From Novosphingobium fuchskuhlense (lineage in GTDB: Bacteria; Pseudomonadota; Alphaproteobacteria; Sphingomonadales; Sphingomonadaceae): a stretch of 64,000 nt of DNA. The stretch covers positions 1,071,934 through 1,135,933 of the forward strand of contig NZ_KQ954244.1 in assembly GCF_001519075.1 (NCBI RefSeq), read 5' to 3'. Under the pieces are notes generated by a model. The model was not told where the DNA came from. It did no database searches and was given only the letters and a program-made list of their open reading frames with translations. How positions within the stretch are numbered: the stretch's first letter is position 1; each line of letters starts with the position of its first letter. The translations under genes and the position numbers were made by a program. This document shows, piece after piece, positions 58,303 through 64,000 of this stretch.

Positions 58303-60096
58303 TTACAAGCGCTCCAGCGTCAGCAACCGCCGATCCCCCAACCACGCCCGCTCCAGCGCTGCCTCCGCGGCGCGGGCTTCCAGATCATGGCCCAGCGCCC
58401 GCTCCGCCTTGGCCAGCCCCCACAGCGCCCAGCCATTCCCCGGCGCCACCAGCAGCGCCTGATGGAACGCATCGCGCGCCTCGCTCGCCTTGCCGCCCGC
58501 AAGCAGCGCGGCGCCCAGCGACTGGCTGACCGGATAGTACCAGTAAGGCGGTTCCTGATAGGGGATTGTCCCCTCGATCGCCTGCGCCTTGCGGTATGCC
58601 TCCGCCGCTGCCACGAAGTCCCCTCGCGCAAAAGCCAGCCGCCCGCGCACCACATGCTGAGCCAGATGGATCAGGTCGGTCGCCGGAAGGCCGGTCCCGT
58701 CCACAGCCTTGATGCCCGGGTCTGCCGTCACTCGCTCCATCGCCGCCAGTTCCGCCTCCAGCGCGTTCGCCTGCTTCAGCCGCGCAAAGGCTACGCCCCG
58801 GGCATAGTGCCACATCGCCAGCACATAGGGCAGGCGCGCGGTCGGCTTCGGCAGCGCCAGGATCTGCGCAGGCGTCCCCCCTTGCGCAAAGGCGAACGAA
58901 GGCGCGGCGACCACCGCCTCGATCCAGCCCAGCTGCACCGCCTTGTCCTCGGGGATGATCCGCATCAGCTTGCGCGCCTGCGCCACCGCCAGTCCCAGAT
59001 CGCCCGCCTGCTGTGCCGAGGTCACGATGAAGTGGACGTTGTGCGGATAGTATCCATAGCGGTACATGCCGTCGTCCGGCACCTTTGCCAGATAGGCCTC
59101 ATCCGCTTTCGCCGCCGCGATATTCGCCCGGATCGAATCCTTGTAGCGTCCGATGCGGTAGTAGATGTGCCCCGGCATGTGGACGAGGTGCCCCGCCTCC
59201 GGCATCGCGCTCAGATTGAGCGCGTCCGCCGCCTTCTCCCCGCGCTTCGGATCAACATAGTTCTCCGTCAGGTGAATATAGAGGTGCGCCGCTTCATTGT
59301 GCCCGGGATGCCGCGCCAGCACGCCTTCGACCAGCGCCACCGCCTTGTCGATGCGCACCCGTGGTTCGGAACGCCCCGGCTGCCAGTAATTCCACGGGCT
59401 CGTATCCATCGCCGCTTCGGCGGCCAGCACGGCGACTTCATCATTGCCCGGCACCCCGTCCGCCAGCTTCAGCATGGCATCGGCATAGGCCGCATCCATC
59501 GCGCTGCGATCCGCCTTGGGGTCCGCCGAATAGCGCGCCGCCAGCGCCGCGATCAGCGCGCGGTCCAGCGCCGGAGCGCCGGGCGCGAGCGCCTGTGCCT
59601 TCTCCAGCGCTTTCAGTGTCGGTGCCAAGGCCTTCGCGTCCATCGGCGCGTTGATATTCGGCCCCTGCACCAGCGCCTCGCCCCAGAAGCAGAGTGCACA
59701 CCCGGGCGCGAGCGCCTGCGCCTTGCGGAACGAGGCGACCGCCGCCGCATGGTTGAAGTTGTAGGCCATTTCGAGGCCTTGATCGAACCACGGCCGCGCC
59801 TCGGCCGTCAGCCCGCCCGGCTCCAGCGCCGAACGCGGCACCCCGCCGTAAAGCGGGAACTTGTCCGGCACCACAGGCCCCATCAGCGAGGCCGCCTGAG
59901 CCAAGCGCCGCAGCAGCACCGGCTCGCTCGCCCGCGCCTTCTCCGCACAAGCGGCCGCTGCCAACCGCGAGGGATCGAGCATGGCGAGCGCCGCCGCATC
60001 GGAATGCGGCGCGGGATGCCACCGCGCCGCTCCGGCAGCGGCGGCTATCCCGCCTGAGGCGAGCAGTACCAGGGCCATGATCGGATGAATGCGCAA
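58303..60096 (-). CDS. exported TPR-like protein, paralogue of 23280-25007
   Basis: A 597-residue exported protein with signal peptide (LVLLASGGIAAAAGA). Helical TPR-like repeats run through it. Motifs shared with the paralogue are CALCFWGEALVQGP (CxxC), HLYIHLTE, HLVHMPGHIYYRIGRYKDS, YYPHNVHF and PPYWYYPVSQSLGAALLAGG. The paired Cys, His and Met residues could bind a metal or haem, but CxxCH is not present. It lacks the His/Met-rich N-terminal stretch. Role unknown. Confidence 0.82.
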   Translation of the reverse strand: MRIHPIMALVLLASGGIAAAAGAARWHPAPHSDAAALAMLDPSRLAAAACAEKARASEPVLLRRLAQAASLMGPVVPDKFPLYGGVPRSALEPGGLTAEARPWFDQGLEMAYNFNHAAAVASFRKAQALAPGCALCFWGEALVQGPNINAPMDAKALAPTLKALEKAQALAPGAPALDRALIAALAARYSADPKADRSAMDAAYADAMLKLADGVPGNDEVAVLAAEAAMDTSPWNYWQPGRSEPRVRIDKAVALVEGVLARHPGHNEAAHLYIHLTENYVDPKRGEKAADALNLSAMPEAGHLVHMPGHIYYRIGRYKDSIRANIAAAKADEAYLAKVPDDGMYRYGYYPHNVHFIVTSAQQAGDLGLAVAQARKLMRIIPEDKAVQLGWIEAVVAAPSFAFAQGGTPAQILALPKPTARLPYVLAMWHYARGVAFARLKQANALEAELAAMERVTADPGIKAVDGTGLPATDLIHLAQHVVRGRLAFARGDFVAAAEAYRKAQAIEGTIPYQEPPYWYYPVSQSLGAALLAGGKASEARDAFHQALLVAPGNGWALWGLAKAERALGHDLEARAAEAALERAWLGDRRLLTLERL

Positions 60097-60501
60097 GGAC
60101 GGCCTCCCGTGTCAGAGGGTCGAGTGTATGCCGCGCGCATGCCGTTCGCACCAACGTTTTGGCAGGATTGCAACGCTGTGTTCGGATGCCACAAAACCGG
60201 CATGACCGGGGCGGAGGGGATTATGAGTGCGATGGCGTGCTCCGCATTCGCCATTTTTCTGCAGGCTCGGATATTTGCGCCATTCCGGGCACTCGCGCGG
60301 CGGCTTGGGCTGGTGCGCGCGTGGCAGCCTGCGTCTGCGGCGGAGTGGCGGCGCCCCCGCGATCAACGGCCACAGCTGCTATTGCAAGGACGGCTGACAG
60401 TCCCGCCAGAACGGGCCAATCCGTTTCGCCAAATCGATGGACTCCATACGTGAATTCTGGAGACGTCTTCCCGGAAGCCCGCAAGAGGACCGAGGATACC
60501 C
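60097..60501. other. intergenic region before the RTX gene
   Basis: About 400 bases without a supported gene. Apart from the acdS relic at 60347-60397 nothing stands out. The promoter of the RTX gene must lie in its right part; GAGGAT lies 8 bases before the ATG. Confidence 0.5.
60347..60397 (+). pseudogene. relic of an acdS 3' end
   Basis: These 51 bases match the last 51 of acdS (58181-58231) at 46 positions and keep the stop. The encoded [16 protein letters not shown] echoes [16 protein letters not shown]. The match fades upstream, so it is a fragment of a decayed second copy or a short duplication. Confidence 0.7.
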
Positions 60502-62067
60502 ATGGCGAACATCGCCGGCACCGCGAATGCCGATACTCTCGATGGCACCGCGCAGAACGATGTGATCGATGGTCTGGGGGCCGACGACGTGATCCGCACT
60601 GCCGGCGGGCTCGATACGGTCCATGGCGGTGATGGCAATGATCGCATTGGCGCCAACTACTTCGATGGGTTCAGCGGCACTCTCTACGGTGATGCCGGCA
60701 ACGACCTGATTCTCGCGACGGCCTATCGCGGCGCGACCACGGTCAGCGGTGGCAGCGGTGACGACCGGCTCTACCTCGGCTTCTACAGCAGCTATTCCGC
60801 CAACACCCTGACCGGGACCGGCGGCGAAGGCAACGATCTCGTGGTGCTCGGGTCGGCCGGAACGGTCGATCTCGGCGCAGGCGATGACCGGTTCATTTCC
60901 CAGGCAGGCTCTGCGCAGACGGTCACCCTCGGTGCAGGCCGCGATGAAGTGGTCCTGGGTTTCCGCGGACTGGGCTCGACCGATCTCTCGACGACGACGA
61001 CCTTCGATTTCGGCAGCGGCACCTCGAATCTCACGATCACCGATTTCAAGCCCGGTGAAGACCGCATGACCTTCAATCTGAAGCAGGCATGGTCTGCCGC
61101 CAGCGCCAATCCTTTCGCGGATGGTTACTGGCGGTTGGAGCAGCGCGGCGCCGATGCCGTGCTCGAATACGACACCACCTACGGCTCTGGCCTCGCGGCG
61201 AGCTACACCGATTACATTACCTTCAAGAACCTTGACGCCACGCTGCTCACCGCTGCCGATCTCGATGGCTTCGATCCCCATGGCGCCCTGCCCACCGGCA
61301 AGGTGATCACCGGCACGGCCGCCTCCGAAGGCGGTCCGTCCGATCTCATGCTGCGTGCCGCCGGCCTTGTCGGCAGCAACGGCGCCGACAAGATCTACGG
61401 CAATGGCGGCAACGACGATCTCTTTGGCCGGGGCGGCAACGATGCGCTGATCGGTGGGTCGGGGGATGACAACCTGTTCGGCGGCCTCGGCATTGATGTG
61501 CTCCAAGGCGGCACTGGCAACGATTATCTCGAAGCCGGCAGCGAGAACGATCGCGCCTATGGCGGTGCGGGCAATGATACGCTGGTCGGCGTGCTGGCCG
61601 ATGGTCACACGGCCCTGATCGATGGCGGCAGCGGCGCGGATACGCTGTTCGGGGCCGGCGGGCGCGATATCCTCCTCGGCGGCACCGGCAACGACCGGAT
61701 CGATGGCGGGCTTGGCAATGACGCGCTCTATGGCGGGCAGGGGGCGGACACCTTCGTGTTCTCCACGGCGCCCGGCCCGGCGAACATCGATTCCATGGCC
61801 GATTTCTCTTCCCCGCTCGGGGATCGCCTCTCGCTCAAGGCTTCTGCCTTTGCCGGGATCGGCGCCGTCGGCGCACTTTCGGCGGACGCGTTCTACGCGG
61901 CAGCAGGCGCCAGCGCGGCGCACGATGCCAACGACCGGATCATCTACGATACCGCGTCAGGCACGCTCCGTTTCGATGCCGATGGCACCGGCACGGCAGC
62001 GGCCATAACATTGGCCGTGCTCAAGGGGGCACCGCTGCTCGCGGCGACCGATCTGCTGGTGTTCTGA
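60502..62067 (+). CDS. RTX-type calcium-binding secreted protein
   Basis: A 521-residue acidic protein with no N-terminal signal. Two blocks of glycine-rich nonapeptides (GGxGxDxLx type; residues ~5-100 and ~295-415, e.g. GGAGNDTLV and GGLGNDALYGGQGADTF) form calcium-binding beta-rolls. A non-repetitive domain lies between (~160-260), and the C-terminus LLAATDLLVF suits type I secretion. No ABC exporter genes adjoin. No toxin or enzyme domain is recognised, so it may be a surface or adhesion protein. Confidence 0.88.
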   Translation: MANIAGTANADTLDGTAQNDVIDGLGADDVIRTAGGLDTVHGGDGNDRIGANYFDGFSGTLYGDAGNDLILATAYRGATTVSGGSGDDRLYLGFYSSYSANTLTGTGGEGNDLVVLGSAGTVDLGAGDDRFISQAGSAQTVTLGAGRDEVVLGFRGLGSTDLSTTTTFDFGSGTSNLTITDFKPGEDRMTFNLKQAWSAASANPFADGYWRLEQRGADAVLEYDTTYGSGLAASYTDYITFKNLDATLLTAADLDGFDPHGALPTGKVITGTAASEGGPSDLMLRAAGLVGSNGADKIYGNGGNDDLFGRGGNDALIGGSGDDNLFGGLGIDVLQGGTGNDYLEAGSENDRAYGGAGNDTLVGVLADGHTALIDGGSGADTLFGAGGRDILLGGTGNDRIDGGLGNDALYGGQGADTFVFSTAPGPANIDSMADFSSPLGDRLSLKASAFAGIGAVGALSADAFYAAAGASAAHDANDRIIYDTASGTLRFDADGTGTAAAITLAVLKGAPLLAATDLLVF

Positions 62068-62096
62068 ACACCGGCAGATCGGCCAATCAGGCCGGA

Positions 62097-63329
62097 TTAT
62101 TCCGCCGCCTCGCGCTGCGCCTCGCGGGCGAACATCTCCACCAGCTCGTCGTCGGTCGCCCCGAGCAGCTTGGCCGCCCAGGTGTGGAACACCTGCCCGC
62201 CGCGCTCGTTGCGGCCGAAGAGCACGTCCTTCATCAGGCCGCTCTGCAGCGCCACATGCTGGCGCTTGCCGGTCTTGTAGTCCTCGTCGCGCACCACGAT
62301 CTCGAGGAAATCGAACTGCTCGTGCGCGGCCTTGATGGCCACTTCGTCCGAGGGCTTCTTCTCCATCACGTAGAACTGGGTGGTGTAGCTTTCGCCCACC
62401 GTATCGCCGGGGAAGAGCTGGCTGATCATCGCGCCGCGCAGGCCGCCGCCGTAGAAGCTGGCGATCGAGATATGCGGGAAGATCGTCCAGACGCCCTGCA
62501 CCAGCACGTCGTCGGGCAGGTCCTCGTCCTTCAGCGTGGTGAGGTCGATCTGGCGGTCATCCTCTGAGGAAACCTTGATCGCATACTTCGAAGGGGTCGA
62601 GAGGCGCTGATGCGGGCCGAACTCGAAGTAGTTGGCGCGGTTGTAGAAATCCGAACCGAAGGTGTTCGCGTGGAGCACCGGCAGGTGGTAGAAATCGAGG
62701 TAGCCGTCGTAGGCGGTCTTCCAGTTCGGTCCCGAAAGCGTGCGCTGGCTGAACAGGTACCAGTCCTTGAACCCGAAGGCCTCCAGCAGGCCGTCATAGC
62801 CGCACAGGTAGTCGGCGATCGAGAGCTTGGAATTGGGATCGAGCGTCGCCCAGATCAGGCCGGCGCTTTCATAGACCGGAAAGCGCGTCAGGCACAGCGC
62901 CGCCTTGTCCACCGCGCCGAAGTCCTGCGGGCTGGCCACGCCGATGAGGTCGCCGTCGTTCTTGAAGGTCCAGCCATGATAACCGCAGGTGAAGCGATTG
63001 GCATTGCCGCTGCCCGAGGCCACCGGGTTGCCGCGGTGCGTGCACATGTTGAGGAACGCGCCCACGCTGCCGTCGCGCTGGCGGGTGAGCAGCAGCGGCA
63101 CACCGGCAATGTCCATCGCCTTGTAATCGCCCGGATTGGGCAGCTCGCACGAAGGCGCGACCATCAGCGGCAGGCGGCGGAAGATCTGCTTCTTCTCGCG
63201 CTCGAACAGCGCCTCGTCGGTATAGGTCGAGGCGGGAATGCGCACAACCTCGTCGGCGAGTTCCATCGTCCCGGCATCGCCATGGGCGATAAGCGAACGG
63301 GTCATTTCGATCAGCTGTTCACGTGACAT
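62097..63329 (-). CDS. Rieske ring-hydroxylating oxygenase, large subunit
   Basis: A 410-residue alpha subunit of an aromatic-ring-type dioxygenase. The Rieske [2Fe-2S] ligands are Cys96, His98 (MCTHRG), Cys115 and His118 (CGYHGW). The mononuclear iron site lies in DGYLDFYHLPVLHANTF. GAGGAT precedes the ATG at 63329; a longer frame to 63422 is unlikely. The substrate is unknown. A second, related oxygenase gene lies directly upstream on the same strand. Confidence 0.9.
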   Translation of the reverse strand: MSREQLIEMTRSLIAHGDAGTMELADEVVRIPASTYTDEALFEREKKQIFRRLPLMVAPSCELPNPGDYKAMDIAGVPLLLTRQRDGSVGAFLNMCTHRGNPVASGSGNANRFTCGYHGWTFKNDGDLIGVASPQDFGAVDKAALCLTRFPVYESAGLIWATLDPNSKLSIADYLCGYDGLLEAFGFKDWYLFSQRTLSGPNWKTAYDGYLDFYHLPVLHANTFGSDFYNRANYFEFGPHQRLSTPSKYAIKVSSEDDRQIDLTTLKDEDLPDDVLVQGVWTIFPHISIASFYGGGLRGAMISQLFPGDTVGESYTTQFYVMEKKPSDEVAIKAAHEQFDFLEIVVRDEDYKTGKRQHVALQSGLMKDVLFGRNERGGQVFHTWAAKLLGATDDELVEMFAREAQREAAE

Positions 63330-63473
63330 GGCGTTATCCTCGATTCCCAAGGCAGGGCTTTTTCTTGGGCTACAGTGATCCCCGGCAGTCCTGCCTGCAA
63401 TTGTCATTTTTGCTTGGCGCACGTGTTTGAGGCGGCACCGGCCCGCTCCGTTTCGGCGCGGCCGCAGCAGCCA

Positions 63474-64000
63474 TCAACGCGCCAGCTGCGCGTTGAGCAG
63501 CATGTGGAAGTGCCGGATCTTCGTTTCGCCATAGTTCGCGAACACGATCTCCTTCGACTTGATCGATTTCATGCCCCGCTGCACGTGCGGCAGGTTGACC
63601 ACGTCCTGATTGAACACCTTGGCCAGCATGCCCAGTTCCTCGGCGTCGCAATAGTCGTCGTCGAAGTCCAGCCAGTGCACCTTGGCCGGGGCCGGGCGCT
63701 TCTCGCCCTTCTTCACCGGCATCATGAACATCGTCTCGTGGATGCATTCCTCCGGATTGTCGCCCAGCGGGCGGAACCGGTAGAAGATCGGGTTGAGACA
63801 CCCCCACGGGCTGATGTTGGGGAAGAGGTTGTAGTAGATCGTGTCGACGAACTCGGCATCCGAAAGCCTGTCGACCTCATCGCCCAAAGTCGCCCGCCAA
63901 TGCTCGCGCGATGCGTCCGCCAGGGCCTTGCGGCGGTCCGGCACCGGACCGGTCGTGGTGTGATCCTCCTCCAGCTCCCACCCGGCGGGCAGCTTGCCGC
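63474..64000 (-). CDS. second Rieske oxygenase large subunit, C-terminal part
   Basis: The frame is open past the right edge; about 175 residues are seen. They match the C-terminal catalytic half of ring-hydroxylating oxygenase alpha subunits (VDTIYYNLFPNISPWG, NPIFYRFRPLGDNPEECIHETMFMMP, VFNQDVVNLPHVQRGMKS). The metal and Rieske sites lie outside the window. It ends 144 bases before the neighbouring oxygenase start, so the two may share a transcript. Confidence 0.8.
   Translation of the reverse strand, partial: GKLPAGWELEEDHTTTGPVPDRRKALADASREHWRATLGDEVDRLSDAEFVDTIYYNLFPNISPWGCLNPIFYRFRPLGDNPEECIHETMFMMPVKKGEKRPAPAKVHWLDFDDDYCDAEELGMLAKVFNQDVVNLPHVQRGMKSIKSKEIVFANYGETKIRHFHMLLNAQLAR

Overview
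The window is a GC-rich alphaproteobacterial chromosome segment, most likely from the Sphingomonadales (Novosphingobium/Sphingomonas type). Pointers are a serine palmitoyltransferase gene next to a dedicated acyl carrier protein (bacterial sphingolipid synthesis), a DivK response regulator, a single-cysteine alphaproteobacterial DksA, Rieske ring-hydroxylating oxygenases and a 2-hydroxychromene-2-carboxylate isomerase. Placement is inferred from gene content; no rRNA is present.

Layout. (1) 1-9.1 kb: a locus that looks built for raffinose-family oligosaccharides. A LacI regulator lies at one end, and a six-gene minus-strand operon runs from a sugar transporter through alpha-galactosidase, galT, galK and a GH68 sucrose-splitting enzyme to a ROK fructokinase. 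Four-base overlaps join most members, and a 20-bp near-perfect palindrome upstream of the transporter is the candidate LacI operator. (2) 9.1-20.4 kb: nitrilase, SDR, HCCA isomerase, GH76, a DUF4239 protein, a three-transporter operon, peptide deformylase, a variant cyclase and a GNAT protein. (3) 20.4-39.8 kb: a very AT-rich patch, tRNA-Gly, an ADP-forming acyl-CoA synthetase, a TPR protein, the sphingolipid operon, an orphan Pycsar-type membrane protein, DivK, and a run of housekeeping genes (dksA, PilZ, SBP, RsmB-type methyltransferase, msrA, aguB, folK), ending at tRNA-Lys.

(4) 39.8-52.6 kb: an interval bounded by the intact tRNA-Lys and a perfect 44-bp copy of its 3' half, the signature of site-specific integration. 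It carries CsbD, an OmpA-like porin, a 1444-residue CheB-CheR-PAS-kinase-receiver-receiver-LuxR fusion, several tiny envelope or stress proteins, a lipoprotein gene broken by an in-frame stop, and a glycosyltransferase/GH130 pair. No integrase was recognised. (5) 52.6-64 kb: the DUF1254/DUF1214 pair, a CoA-transferase, an amino-acid permease, an Lrp-type regulator divergent from ACC deaminase (acdS), a second TPR paralogue, a relic of the acdS 3' end, an RTX-type protein, and two Rieske oxygenase large subunits (the second cut by the window edge).

A family of double-hairpin intergenic repeats recurs at gene ends (about 23.2, 31.8, 56.5 and 58.2 kb). Three of the four copies lie between convergent genes.
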